Positions 34,626-42,843 of a DNA stretch of 64,000 nt are shown here, piece after piece. The stretch's first letter is position 1, and every line of letters starts with the position of its first letter. The notes under the pieces are model-generated. The model was given only the letters and a program-made list of their open reading frames with translations. It made no database searches and was not told where the DNA came from. Origin of the DNA: an uncultured Prevotellaceae bacterium (GTDB lineage Bacteria; Bacteroidota; Bacteroidia; Bacteroidales; Bacteroidaceae); contig CAMVLT010000001.1 of NCBI GenBank assembly GCA_947168395.1, positions 62,001-126,000 of the forward strand, read 5' to 3'. The position numbers and the translations under genes were made by a program.

Positions 34626-35075
34626 CTAAATATCTGCCTCTGGACGTATCGTGAAGTCGTATGAAAACACAACCTCATCGTACTGTGCCTCCCCATTATA
34701 GCCATTCCGCTTCAGCACCGCCTGTATCATTTGCTGCATCTCCGGGTTCATCCAGCGTTCGCCATTATGATAGCGGTAGTAAGCTCCATTGCTGCCAAAG
34801 CAGGCCATCAAATCTTTCCTGATATCAGCGCAAACCCGTCTGTCACGGATAGCAGCATAAAGAGCTTTCATTCCCCGTACCATCCTGACTATCTCGTCTT
34901 TCTGGAAATACCAGCATTCGCCGTCTCTCCTGACATGCGGCAGCACACAGGCCCACTGCGAAAACCGAGTCGGAGCCTCATAATATACCCGATGCCGCAG
35001 ACATTCACCTGCCCTAGGACAGTTTTCACCAGGACATAACGCCCACCAATCAGGTATGTTCTTAAAGTCAATCAT
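34626..35075 (-). CDS. DUF6078-like protein
   Basis: 149 residues from MIDFKNIPDWWALCPGENCP; a second ATG at 35090 also fits, but a GGAGG sits a suitable distance upstream of the ATG at 35075. It has four cysteines in the first 40 residues (CPGENCPRAGEC), possibly metal binding, then a helical part and a polar C-terminus. I recall this N-terminus in DUF6078 proteins of Bacteroides; function unknown. It lies immediately upstream of the VirE gene and within the same iteron bracket, so it is probably part of the same element. Confidence 0.65.
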   Translation of the reverse strand: MIDFKNIPDWWALCPGENCPRAGECLRHRVYYEAPTRFSQWACVLPHVRRDGECWYFQKDEIVRMVRGMKALYAAIRDRRVCADIRKDLMACFGSNGAYYRYHNGERWMNPEMQQMIQAVLKRNGYNGEAQYDEVVFSYDFTIRPEADI

Positions 35076-35100
35076 CGTTTTTCCTCCCATTTTCGTCTTT

Positions 35101-35186
35101 TGTCTACATTGCCTACATACTGTCTACATATCACATTTTCCATATTACCAACGACTTATGCCACAATGTAGACAATGTAGGCAAAA
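35101..35186. repeat. Right inverted iterons (TGTCTACAT)
   Basis: Left part: TGTCTACAT, TGCCTACAT and TGTCTACAT units (35101-35130). Right part: ATGTAGACA and ATGTAGGCA units (35166-35183). This mirrors the array at 32355-32438. Confidence 0.85.
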
Positions 35187-35208
35187 ACTAAACTTTTTAT
35201 TTTTCCTT

Positions 35209-36243
35209 TCAACTCAACCTCAAGAAATCAGAAATCATCTGGCCAAGAGTCTTTCTGTTGTTGACAAACGCTTCCAAAACCTTGGCAGAGACGTTCAATG
35301 GAATATAATCATAGTCAGCAATAGCAGCAGGAATCAAGCAAGAATTTCCTTCAGGAAGAACAATCACATCACCGGTAGCCCTCATCTTTACACGGCAATC
35401 ACCCTTCAAGTTCATAATGATTATGAAGGAATCATACTTCAGCATATTACGGTGGAAAGGAGCAGTGGCTTCAATCACCTTGACGCTAAAGTACGGGGTG
35501 TTAATCAGCTTATGGGCCACATCCGTATCATCGCGATGTTCCGTTTTGTACTCTGGATAGACGGTATAATCCAACGCCTGAGCAGCCAACTCGGTATGCA
35601 GCTCACGGGGCTTACCGTCAATGCCCGGCCGGTTATAATCAAAAATACGGTAAGTGACATCCGAGGACTGTTGAATCTCGGCCAACAGGATGCCGCCTCC
35701 TATAGCATGAACACGACCGGCAGGCAGATAGAACACATCGCCCGACTTCACCTCATGCTTTGCGAGCACTTCCAAAATGCTGCCGTCCTCCACTCGTTTT
35801 CGATACTCGTAGGGCGTTATCTTCTCCTTAAAGCCCGCAAACAGATAGCTACCCGGCTTGGCATCGATGATATACCACATCTCGCTCTTCCCCATCTTGC
35901 CATGCATCCGCTGCGCCATCTCATCATTGGGATGAACCTGAACACTCAGGTCACGCTTGGCATCAATAAATTTGGCCAACAACGGCAGCTGCCCATGATA
36001 CTGCTCACTCACAGCCCCTCCTAATATCTCCACAGGATATTTGCTGATAGCCGAAACCAAATCCATCCCCGCCAGTTCACCATTAGCAATAATAGACATA
36101 CTCGTCGGAACGGCACTCACCTCCCAACTCTCCCCAATACAGTCCTCGGAATCAGCCAATCCCTTATAGGAACACAGCCGTTCCCCTCCCCACACCACAG
36201 TATGAAGATTCGGTTGAAAAAGAAACGGGTAAATGCTTTTCAT
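35209..36243 (-). CDS. manA: Type I mannose-6-phosphate isomerase
   Basis: 344 residues. Cupin-fold PMI motifs are present: LSVQVHPNDEMAQR (zinc-binding His and Asp region), GKSEMWYIIDAKPGS, VFYLPAGRVHAIGGGILLAEIQQSSDVTYRIFDYNRPG, where HAIG supplies a second zinc His. The enzyme interconverts mannose 6-phosphate and fructose 6-phosphate, supplying mannose for GDP-mannose. It sits between the VirE island and the accessory region but in the same orientation as the polysaccharide genes, so it probably serves the polysaccharide. Confidence 0.9.
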   Translation of the reverse strand: MKSIYPFLFQPNLHTVVWGGERLCSYKGLADSEDCIGESWEVSAVPTSMSIIANGELAGMDLVSAISKYPVEILGGAVSEQYHGQLPLLAKFIDAKRDLSVQVHPNDEMAQRMHGKMGKSEMWYIIDAKPGSYLFAGFKEKITPYEYRKRVEDGSILEVLAKHEVKSGDVFYLPAGRVHAIGGGILLAEIQQSSDVTYRIFDYNRPGIDGKPRELHTELAAQALDYTVYPEYKTEHRDDTDVAHKLINTPYFSVKVIEATAPFHRNMLKYDSFIIIMNLKGDCRVKMRATGDVIVLPEGNSCLIPAAIADYDYIPLNVSAKVLEAFVNNRKTLGQMISDFLRLS

Positions 36244-36284
36244 CGGATTTCTTTATCTTCCAAACTATCTTTCCATATCTTTCA

Positions 36285-37139
36285 TTACAACGTCTCGATT
36301 TCTTTCTCTGTCAAGCCTGTGAGGTCAGCAATCGTCACCACGTCAAAGCCACGAGCCTTCATTTTAAGGGCCATGTCCCGACTTTGCTCAGCACGCCCCT
36401 CGATTATGCCTTCATTCCTGGCAGTATCAATGTTATCACGAAGTATGACAACATTGTCCAGATGACGATAATAGGCATTCAACTCTGCCTTTGACATTCT
36501 TGCAATATGCAGTTTCTCGCGGGCTTCAGCCAGACCTGGGGCATCAGCATCTTCAGGGATATCGCCATTACAGAGCACATATATCCACTGGTCCAGTGGA
36601 ACCTTGGACCATCGGTTGAAGTCGTTTGCCTTGAGGATGAAATATTCCGGGTAGAGTTCACTGACCTCCGACACCTCAAATTTCTGCTGCTGGAATGGCG
36701 ACAGGTTAAGCAATTCTCCATCATGCAGTCCGCGGAACTCTGTTTTTCCGTGATAAACGTAATCCTTACCCTGCCCCAAGTTGAAGTAAACGATGTTGAT
36801 GCTGTACACCTTGCGGATGTTCTCGTACCCCTGACCACGGTTGATATATTCCGTCACAAGCTTGGAGGCACCAAAGAGCATACGTTGGAAATAGGCAAAC
36901 TCCGTCTCATTCTGAACCTCCATGAGATAGAGCACCCCCTGCTCATCTTCAGCAAGCAGGTCAACACGATTCTGCTTATCATCCTCGCTATCACGATTGC
37001 TCTCGCTCTCCAACAGTTTCTTAATGCGAATTTTCTTGCCTAAAAGGGTCGTTATCAAACCCTCCAGCACGACATAGTTGGCCTTGTCACGTAGCAGCCG
37101 TTTCATGGCCCAGTCGAATCTTACGAAGTCGCTTCCCAT
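36285..37139 (-). CDS. Rpn-family nuclease (transposase_31/PDDEXK type)
   Basis: 284 residues. The N-terminus GSDFVRFDWAMKRLLRDKANYVVLEGLI and the following NRVDLLAEDEQGVLYLMEVQNETE give the family's Asp and Glu-x-Gln active-site pattern of a PD-(D/E)XK nuclease. The C-terminus carries the usual ARNEGIIEGRAEQSRDMALKMKARG repeat-like helical tail. Rpn proteins are DNA endonucleases linked to recombination and mobile elements. It is a single gene at the start of the accessory interval. Confidence 0.85.
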   Translation of the reverse strand: MGSDFVRFDWAMKRLLRDKANYVVLEGLITTLLGKKIRIKKLLESESNRDSEDDKQNRVDLLAEDEQGVLYLMEVQNETEFAYFQRMLFGASKLVTEYINRGQGYENIRKVYSINIVYFNLGQGKDYVYHGKTEFRGLHDGELLNLSPFQQQKFEVSEVSELYPEYFILKANDFNRWSKVPLDQWIYVLCNGDIPEDADAPGLAEAREKLHIARMSKAELNAYYRHLDNVVILRDNIDTARNEGIIEGRAEQSRDMALKMKARGFDVVTIADLTGLTEKEIETL

Positions 37140-37200
37140 ATACTCCTATTTAACTGCACCAGTAATGATGCAAACCTTATTTTCTGTTTAATGTTCCAAT

Positions 37201-37272
37201 CACGCCACAAATTTACACATTATTCCCTTAACTTCCAAACTATCTCCGCAAAAAAGTCACCGACATTTATAA
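37201..37272. repeat. Direct repeat copy 1 (CACGCCACAAATTTACAC...)
   Basis: About 72 bases repeating, with few changes, at 38167-38247 and 39406-39460. Recognisable pieces are CACGCCACAAATTTACAC, TATTCCCTTAACTTCCAAAC and TCACCGACAT. It lies between the Rpn gene and the first RelE-like module. Confidence 0.75.
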
Positions 37273-37286
37273 TTATCAAAACCATT

Positions 37287-37718
37287 CTATTCTTGAGCTA
37301 TACTCTTGAGATTATCATTGATGTCATGCATAACAAGAAGGTTGGCCTGTAGTTCAGTAACAAACTCCATCACAAGCCTTGCAGTCTCATTATCCTCAAT
37401 ATCCAATTGCTGCGAAGGACCGCGTTTAGGATAGACATCAAGAAGTGCCACTAAAGGCGATTGTTTCATAACCATATAGATCAGTCTGTACCCATCAGCC
37501 TTTGACAAATGTTGCTTCTTGTCGGGCATACGGAGTTTAATAACCGCCGCATCATTATTCAATAGTATCATATCCCGATTCTGTCTTATCTGCTCTATAG
37601 TTGCATCTTTGAATGCTTGGCAAATCTCATTTGTCACCCCGCCATAAACGCCTCGTTTCACTTTCAACAGTTCTACTATGCGTTTTCGGAATGTACTTAC
37701 ACTTACAAAGCAAATCAT
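37287..37718 (-). CDS. RelE-like protein, module 1
   Basis: 143 residues. The core VIKLRMPDKKQHLSKADGYR followed by LIYMVM and ALLDVYPKRGP has the strand-turn-strand pattern of RelE/ParE-fold mRNA-interferase toxins (R-L-I-Y then Y-x-K). The N-terminus carries STFRKRIVELLKVKRGVYG, conserved with module 2. It overlaps the stop of the upstream partner gene by one base (TAATG), so the two are translationally coupled in partner-then-toxin order. Fold assignment is by motif only; toxicity is inferred. Confidence 0.65.
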   Translation of the reverse strand: MICFVSVSTFRKRIVELLKVKRGVYGGVTNEICQAFKDATIEQIRQNRDMILLNNDAAVIKLRMPDKKQHLSKADGYRLIYMVMKQSPLVALLDVYPKRGPSQQLDIEDNETARLVMEFVTELQANLLVMHDINDNLKSIAQE

Positions 37719-38146
37719 TATTGCTCGACGTATTTTGAAAGATCAAGACTACCAAGCATATTCATCGCAGCCTGTAGTTCCTTATTTTGGGGAGCATCAA
37801 CTCGGAACACCCGAATATCATGGTCAAGTTCCTCCAAATCAGCTATCTGCTGACGCATTCGGTCATTAAATGTCTTTAATTCTTTACGAGTGAGACTCTC
37901 TTGGCGCAGCGATTTCAAAGTACTAATTACAATCCTCAATTCAGGTCCAAACATACGATAGTCCTCCTGAGTAATTGTAGCAAACTCGTTATGTAGACAT
38001 TCGCAGAGCTTGTCCACTTCGTTCAAAATACGCGACAATTCGCCACGCTTCTCTACGAACATCGGGGAGGCGATTCTCATCCTACGGTCAAAAGACCTCC
38101 TTCCTATTCGTCCTATCCTTCTTGATATAACTTGAGTCTGACACAT
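37718..38146 (-). CDS. Partner protein of RelE-like module 1
   Basis: 142 residues starting MCQTQVISRRIGRIGRRSF; a GTG at 38170 would lie in the repeat. It is polar and helical, with LRIVISTLKSLRQESLTRKEL and a heptad-like middle, and no helix-turn-helix is seen. It resembles the protein at 38871-39305 weakly, mainly at the ends. Because it is directly upstream of, and coupled to, the RelE-like gene it may be the antitoxin or a binding partner. No function is assigned. Confidence 0.6.
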   Translation of the reverse strand: MCQTQVISRRIGRIGRRSFDRRMRIASPMFVEKRGELSRILNEVDKLCECLHNEFATITQEDYRMFGPELRIVISTLKSLRQESLTRKELKTFNDRMRQQIADLEELDHDIRVFRVDAPQNKELQAAMNMLGSLDLSKYVEQ

Positions 38147-38166
38147 ATTTATCAATCTTTTAAAAA

Positions 38167-38247
38167 TCACGCCACAAATTTACACAATATTCCCTTAACT
38201 TCCAAACTCTCTACGCAAAAAATCACCGACATATATAATCTATCACT
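38167..38247. repeat. Direct repeat copy 2
   Basis: Same repeat as at 37201, here 81 bases, between module 1 and module 2. It ends in AATCTATCACTTTATCT, the piece also present in copy 3. Confidence 0.8.
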
Positions 38248-38276
38248 TTATCTGTGTTATCTGTGAGATCTGTGTG

Positions 38277-38354
38277 ACATCTTCCATCATCCATCTTCCT
38301 TCATCCATCATCCATCTTCCATCATCCATCTTCCATCATCCATCATCCATCATC
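38277..38354. repeat. TTCCATCATCCA microsatellite
   Basis: About six variable TTCCATCATCCA units. Closely related units occur at 39475-39646 and 61660-61719. Confidence 0.85.
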
Positions 38355-38407
38355 CTTCTGACATACGACATGCGTCCGACCTGTCCGTATAGTCCGCAGC
38401 CAAGGCT

Positions 38408-38865
38408 TCAATCCTTTTGTTTGTCACCTTGCAGACTGGCATTCAGATTCAATTCCTTGAGACCTTGAAGAATATCTACCTGGTGAAGCATACAGGATTT
38501 ACTCTCATTAAACACCTCCGTTTGTAACCTCGTATATTCTGCATTCACCAAATCAACAGCAGCCAGAGGACCGCGTTTAGGATAAATACACATCAATACT
38601 ACATTGTCATGACGCATCGAGACCCAATAAATCAGCCTGAAACCATTATTCTTGGGCAAGTGCTGACAAGAATTCGGAACTCGCAGTTTCACTACCCTAT
38701 ATTCCGGATATTGATATACACGATCATTGGTATTACGCAAGATGTTATCGGGCATATTCTGAAGAGCTTCACACACATCTTTAGTTACTGACATATAACC
38801 ATCCCTCGTCTTTTTTTAAGCCCATCTATCGACTTACGAAATGTCGTGGTAGTATAAAAATCCAT
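38408..38865 (-). pseudogene. RelE-like protein, module 2, with a frameshift at an A7 run
   Basis: An ATG at 38865 starts a frame encoding MDFYTTTTFRKSIDGLK, matching the start of the module 1 protein (MICFVSVSTFRKRIVELLK). A run of seven A on the minus strand (38811-38817) then separates it from the frame for GYMSVTKDVCEALQN, which matches module 1 (VYGGVTNEICQAFKD) without a gap if one extra A is read. The conserved body runs to the stop at 38408. It is either a broken copy, a sequencing indel, or a site of programmed -1 slippage. The upstream partner stops 5 bases before the ATG. Confidence 0.7.
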
Positions 38866-38870
38866 AAGGC

Positions 38871-39305
38871 CTATGCGATTGAGCGAAGCAACTCACTCGT
38901 TTTTTGGAATTCCTCGTCGTGTCTTAGATCAATATTAAATGTCTGTAAGTCAATACATAACTCTTGAAAAGCGCTCACGCAGTCACAATAATCCTCTATA
39001 GTGGTTTTCAGACCAGGATAAAGAGGTGACTCCACCAACCTTTGATGCAGCTGATCCATCAATATCAAAATCGGTGTAGAATGAGCCAGCAGCTCCGTTG
39101 TCTCCTGAACATCAAACTCTGTAAAGTGGTCTCGAACCGTCTCTACCAAACTGTTTGTTGCCTCGGTAATCTGTTCCAAATTCTTACGAACAACAATTAC
39201 CTTATCCAGATAATCGTCAATATCAAGCTGTTGTTGAGCCACCTCCGCAGTTTGGTGTCTCACCTTTGTATATGAAGCTTTAATTTCAGCAATACATGTA
39301 CACAT
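38871..39305 (-). CDS. Partner protein of RelE-like module 2
   Basis: 144 residues beginning MCTCIAEIKASYTKVRHQT. Helical and acidic; LDIDDYLDKVIVVRKNLEQI looks coiled-coil. It is a distant relative of the module 1 partner (both begin MC and end with a D-x-x-F-x-(V/I) stretch). It stops 5 bases before the RelE-like frame at 38865. A well-formed promoter is present at 39335-39366, so the module is expressed. Confidence 0.6.
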   Translation of the reverse strand: MCTCIAEIKASYTKVRHQTAEVAQQQLDIDDYLDKVIVVRKNLEQITEATNSLVETVRDHFTEFDVQETTELLAHSTPILILMDQLHQRLVESPLYPGLKTTIEDYCDCVSAFQELCIDLQTFNIDLRHDEEFQKTSELLRSIA

Positions 39306-39334
39306 AAATCATCCTTTCTCTTTCATTTCGGTGG

Positions 39335-39366
39335 CAAAGATACGATTAAACGAGCAAATAACCAAA
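39335..39366 (-). promoter_or_regulatory. Complete Bacteroidota promoter for RelE-like module 2
   Basis: On the minus strand TTTG (39363-39366, -33 box) is followed after 20 bases by TATCTTTG (39335-39342, -7 box), 29 bases before the partner's ATG. This is the best match in the window to TTTG-N19/20-TAnnTTTG. Confidence 0.75.
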
Positions 39367-39405
39367 GGAAAATGCATTTTTCTTTGGTTTTACACCATCA
39401 AGTCA

Positions 39406-39460
39406 ATTCCAAACTCTCTACGCAAAAAATCACCGACATATATAATCTATCACTTTATCT
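39406..39460. repeat. Direct repeat copy 3
   Basis: The last 50 or so bases (CCAAACTCTCTACGCAAAAA and ATCACCGACATATATAATC) match copy 2 almost exactly. It lies upstream of module 2, so each module is flanked by the repeat. Confidence 0.8.
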
Positions 39461-39474
39461 GAAATCTTTGACAT

Positions 39475-39646
39475 CTTCCTTCTTCCATCTTCCCTCTTCC
39501 ATCATCCATCTTCCCTCTTCCATCATCCATCATCCATCATCCATCATCCCTCTTCCATCTTCCCTCTTCCATCTTCCCTCTTCCATCATCCATCATCCAT
39601 CTTCCTTCTTCCATCTTCCCTCTTCCATCATCCATCATCCATCTTC
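39475..39646. repeat. TTCCATCATCCA/TTCCCTCTTCCA microsatellite
   Basis: About 170 bases of variable 6- and 12-base units, ending directly at the relic of a glycosyltransferase gene. Together with the promoter, repeat copy 3 and the relic, it accounts for the gap 39306-39874. Confidence 0.85.
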
Positions 39647-39647
39647 C

Positions 39648-39815
39648 TCCGCCACATCCGCTTGGGCTCAAGACATAGACGGTAAAGCCATTCCAAGGAA
39701 TGATCCTGCCACCACTGGTGAGCACGTTTTGCTGTACCCGCATAGAAATCGAATACCGCCCCTATTGTTCCCACATGACAATGGATATTCAACTCAATCC
39801 AAAACTGGCACAAAG
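39648..39815 (-). pseudogene. WecG/TagA glycosyltransferase, C-terminal relic
   Basis: One frame encodes WIELNIHCHVGTIGAVFDFY then AGTAKRAHQWWQDHSLEWLY and RLCLEPKRMWRR, the end of a GT26 protein (compare KRAPKIWQKMYLEWFYRFCKEPKRLFKRY in the gene at 31586). No start or N-terminal part is found; the frame stops where the microsatellite begins. It lies between the microsatellite and the intact WecG gene at 39875. Confidence 0.8.
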
Positions 39816-39874
39816 CATCACCTTTTTGGAAGCTGCTCAGGAAACCAAGTCAGTGAAGTCCGTGCCAGTAGAAT

Positions 39875-40588
39875 TTAGCCGAAGAAACGCTCCCAGACGA
39901 ATTTCCACGGGAAAAGGAATCCTGCTTTAATATAGCGTTTTCTTGTATGCGGTTCCTTATACATTCGATATAAAAAACGCAGATTATATTTGTCAATCCA
40001 AGCAGGATAATAATCTATTTGGTCTTGGGCCGTTTGATGAATAAAACCACCACAAGTAAAACCTATTCCTTGAAAACCCGCTTCTTTTACTTGCACCAAA
40101 AAAGTTTCCTGTTTAATGATACCCATACCTACGATGAGGAAATCAGGATTAACACTCACAATTTTCTTCACTTCATCATCTATATCTTGTTCGTTTTCAA
40201 AATAGCCATTGCGCAGCCCATCAAAGCTAAGTGCCGGATAGCGCTGTTTCAATATCTCTGCAGCCTTTTCCACCTGTTCTTGCCTCGAAGCAACAATATA
40301 GACTGTTTTTCCATTATCTTCTGCATATTTAAAAAGCATTGGTGCGACAGACGTCATGTCGAAACTATATCTCTCCACTTTTTTTCCATACACGGACAAA
40401 ATAGCCCCAACCAAAATAGACCCATCAGCAAAAATTCCATCAAATTTATCGAATAGCTTTTTGTAACTAATAGCATCAAGATATGAGACAGGATTCAGGA
40501 AAGTATATACCACTCCCTGCTTTGTCAGTATATGACTCATATCCAAAGTTCCTGTCAATATAATTTTTTTGACAAGTCTACACGACAT
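39875..40588 (-). CDS. WecG/TagA/CpsF-family glycosyltransferase, last gene of the large cluster
   Basis: 237 residues if the ATG at 40588 is used; an ATG at 40540 is possible but cuts family sequence, while a TTG at 40615 adds nine residues. GT26 marks: TFLNPVSYLDA, GIFADGSILVGAIL, IVASRQEQVEKAAEIL, DFLIVGMGIIKQETFL, and the CGGFIHQ region near the end. It would add one sugar to the lipid-linked unit. The cluster's sugar-transferase and another WecG gene are at 29-32 kb. Confidence 0.85.
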   Translation of the reverse strand: MSCRLVKKIILTGTLDMSHILTKQGVVYTFLNPVSYLDAISYKKLFDKFDGIFADGSILVGAILSVYGKKVERYSFDMTSVAPMLFKYAEDNGKTVYIVASRQEQVEKAAEILKQRYPALSFDGLRNGYFENEQDIDDEVKKIVSVNPDFLIVGMGIIKQETFLVQVKEAGFQGIGFTCGGFIHQTAQDQIDYYPAWIDKYNLRFLYRMYKEPHTRKRYIKAGFLFPWKFVWERFFG

Positions 40589-40636
40589 ATATCTTTTTTT
40601 TGAAAACAACGACAAATTCTTGATTAGCCAGAAATA

Positions 40637-41479
40637 TCAAAGATTTACTTTATACAGTCCTCCCGTCTGACCACAGAACAACAAACATTTATTATGATAG
40701 AAAGCGATTCCTTCTGGTTCGTTTGTTGTCAAGAGGTTTATATTAACTTTCTTAACGATTCTCTTTTTCTTCAGATTAATTACGATAATTGCTCGCTCTG
40801 TTTCTGTATTATTTCTTTCTTTTTCTTGCATACCTGATGCTATGTAAAGTTTTCCTCTCCTTATGACTCCCCCCTGCAAGGCATTGGGAAAACAGACATC
40901 AAACCGATCTAGAATATCTCTCTCCGAGAGTACGACCTTCTCCCCTTCATCCAATTTGGGGAGCCGGTATTTGGTAATGACGGTCTTGACGTTGCCAACG
41001 TCATCAATATATTGATGCCAAAAGCATTTCAAACCATAAAGAAGGCTATTCTCGTTATCTACGAGCCAATTGTGGTTGGCATAAATCTTACCGTTTTCCA
41101 TCGCTTCTATTGTTTGGACTGTCTTTGAACTGTCTTTAGTAAGACTCTCCACATAACAACAATGAGGTTTGTCAGTTGCAGATACGTATATCACGGGAAT
41201 ACCGGCATCTTCCATCTTTTCCGAGCCAAAGCAAACGGCATTTATATGAGGCTTTTTGTTGGAGCAGGCAAGGTGGAATTCTTTCTCCACAATACCAGTA
41301 AGAAGGTTTAAGACCCTACAGTACCCACCGTCACTCATCAAATAAGCTTTATCACCATAGATTGCCATGTCCTGCGCAGACTTCCCCTTATAGGTTCCAA
41401 CAACTGGGTGAAGTAATTGTGAGTCAGCATTAAGGAGTCCCAAAAACAGAAAAACAAAAAAACAAAAAGATTTCCACAT
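40637..41479 (-). CDS. Secreted beta-propeller-like protein of unknown function
   Basis: 280 residues: signal peptide MWKSFCFFVFLFLGLLNADS and repeated strand motifs (GDKAYLMSDGGYCRVLNL, RGKLYIASGMQ, HNKCLLFCGQTGGLYKVNL) suggesting a six- or seven-bladed propeller or a similar all-beta protein. Not recognised as a named family. It lies in the polysaccharide cluster between the WecG gene and the CDP-glycerol-phosphotransferase-like gene; both flanking gaps hold relics. It may act on the polysaccharide outside the cell (inference). Confidence 0.6.
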   Translation of the reverse strand: MWKSFCFFVFLFLGLLNADSQLLHPVVGTYKGKSAQDMAIYGDKAYLMSDGGYCRVLNLLTGIVEKEFHLACSNKKPHINAVCFGSEKMEDAGIPVIYVSATDKPHCCYVESLTKDSSKTVQTIEAMENGKIYANHNWLVDNENSLLYGLKCFWHQYIDDVGNVKTVITKYRLPKLDEGEKVVLSERDILDRFDVCFPNALQGGVIRRGKLYIASGMQEKERNNTETERAIIVINLKKKRIVKKVNINLLTTNEPEGIAFYHNKCLLFCGQTGGLYKVNL

Positions 41480-41494
41480 TTTATCCTTCTACCC

Positions 41495-41634
41495 TCATTT
41501 TACCAGTTGTTTCACATCATGAGCAACAATTCTTGAATACTCATCTGCACCTTTTTCGTTAAGATGAGAACCATCAAAGAAAAGATCATATCTCCCAAAG
41601 GGAAGAAGATAAGAAAAGAAATAGAATTAAATAG
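41495..41634 (-). pseudogene. SGNH/GDSL-like hydrolase, C-terminal relic
   Basis: A minus-strand frame ending at 41495 encodes FSYLLPFGRYDLFFDGSHLN then EKGADEYSRIVAHDVKQLVK. The DGSHLNEKGA block is the Asp-x-x-His catalytic end of SGNH acylesterases, which often O-acetylate polysaccharides. An in-frame stop lies just upstream, and no start remains. The functional gene has been lost or moved. Confidence 0.7.
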
Positions 41635-41658
41635 CATTTATAAACCTTTTGCCAATTT

Positions 41659-42819
41659 TCAGTCCAATGTCATTCCACTCAACTCCACGATTCGCTTGCA
41701 ACTATTAGCATCGTGATATTTGTAGATTTGGTTACATACCCAGTGACGTTTCTCACGATAAATATCCTTATCATTTGCAAAGTCATCAATAAATTGATAG
41801 AACTCATCTTTTGTCTTGACAATATGTCCTCCCATATAATCCTCCGGATGCTCAAAGACAAAGCCTCTCGTTTTTCCGTATTCCTCAATATCAGGTACAA
41901 CAAAGGCCATAGGACGATCCAACAATAAATATTGCATCGATGCCGATGAATAATCACCTATTAGTCCATCCGACTGAGCCATCAATGTATAAATATCATA
42001 TTTCGTGTCAGAAAATTCTTGGTGCGAATAAACACTGAGATGACTAAAATGCCTTTTTGTCCCTTTGGGGGCCTTTTGAACTGGATGAAGTTTTACAATC
42101 AAATGAATGTTGTATTCAGTTAATCTCTCATTCAACTCGTAATATTCTTCATCTTTAAACATAGGAACCAATGTTTCCATGTTCGAATCATTATATCCCA
42201 TTTCTTCTGATTGACGGAATGTTGGTACCCACAGAAGAATCTTATCATATTTACTGAAATCATACAGATTTCTTGGTGCAGTCAATAATTCATCACACAT
42301 TGGATCACCAGCCACAGCAATATTACTTTCGTTGCAGCAATAGGCATCAGCATCAATCTTAACATAAAAGTCAGAGGGGACAATCATGTAAGTAAAGAAA
42401 AACTCATCCCCATTTCCTATATGGGAAATATTGCCCATCCTTTTTATGTCAGCATTGCCATGTTGCATGTGTATCACACATTGGTCTTTGCTTGGTTTTA
42501 TTGGAATCTGGCCTGCAGAATAGAATACATGACCAGCCCTCCAAAACACTAAAATGGATCTTATACCACTAATGAAAGTCACCTGAGGAATATCCTCAGC
42601 ATATTTCATTTTCTCAATACCACAGTAAATTTTATATTTCTTCTCATAGCCATTTTCAAGCAAAAACTTTCTAAGTGTTATGTTACAAAAGGCGATACCT
42701 TTGTTAGCAGAATATAGCAAGATAATCTTATCATTTTTGGGGAAGATCTTGTTAATGAATGATAAGATTGGAGATGTGATGCTTTTAATCGCTCTTTTTA
42801 ATATTACGTTTTTTATCAT
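41659..42819 (-). CDS. CDP-glycerol glycerophosphotransferase-like enzyme
   Basis: 386 residues. C-terminal domain of the TagB/TagF family: IGDYSSASMQYLLLDRPMAF carries the conserved DYSS motif, with VIHMQHGNADIKRMG (conserved HG) and VKLHPVQKAPKG upstream. Family members transfer a polyol phosphate from a CDP-activated donor. No membrane segment. Next to a cytidylyltransferase fusion and a PLP enzyme, so it may transfer an amino-alcohol phosphate rather than glycerol phosphate (inference). Confidence 0.85.
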   Translation of the reverse strand: MIKNVILKRAIKSITSPILSFINKIFPKNDKIILLYSANKGIAFCNITLRKFLLENGYEKKYKIYCGIEKMKYAEDIPQVTFISGIRSILVFWRAGHVFYSAGQIPIKPSKDQCVIHMQHGNADIKRMGNISHIGNGDEFFFTYMIVPSDFYVKIDADAYCCNESNIAVAGDPMCDELLTAPRNLYDFSKYDKILLWVPTFRQSEEMGYNDSNMETLVPMFKDEEYYELNERLTEYNIHLIVKLHPVQKAPKGTKRHFSHLSVYSHQEFSDTKYDIYTLMAQSDGLIGDYSSASMQYLLLDRPMAFVVPDIEEYGKTRGFVFEHPEDYMGGHIVKTKDEFYQFIDDFANDKDIYREKRHWVCNQIYKYHDANSCKRIVELSGMTLD

Positions 42820-42843
42820 AATCGAATACGTAAATCACATCAA

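Noticed and set aside
39475..39646. CRISPR-like appearance of regular repeats
   Set aside because: Units are 6-12 bases without unique spacers; it is a microsatellite. The 22-bp arrays at 9875 and 34564 likewise lack repeat-spacer structure.
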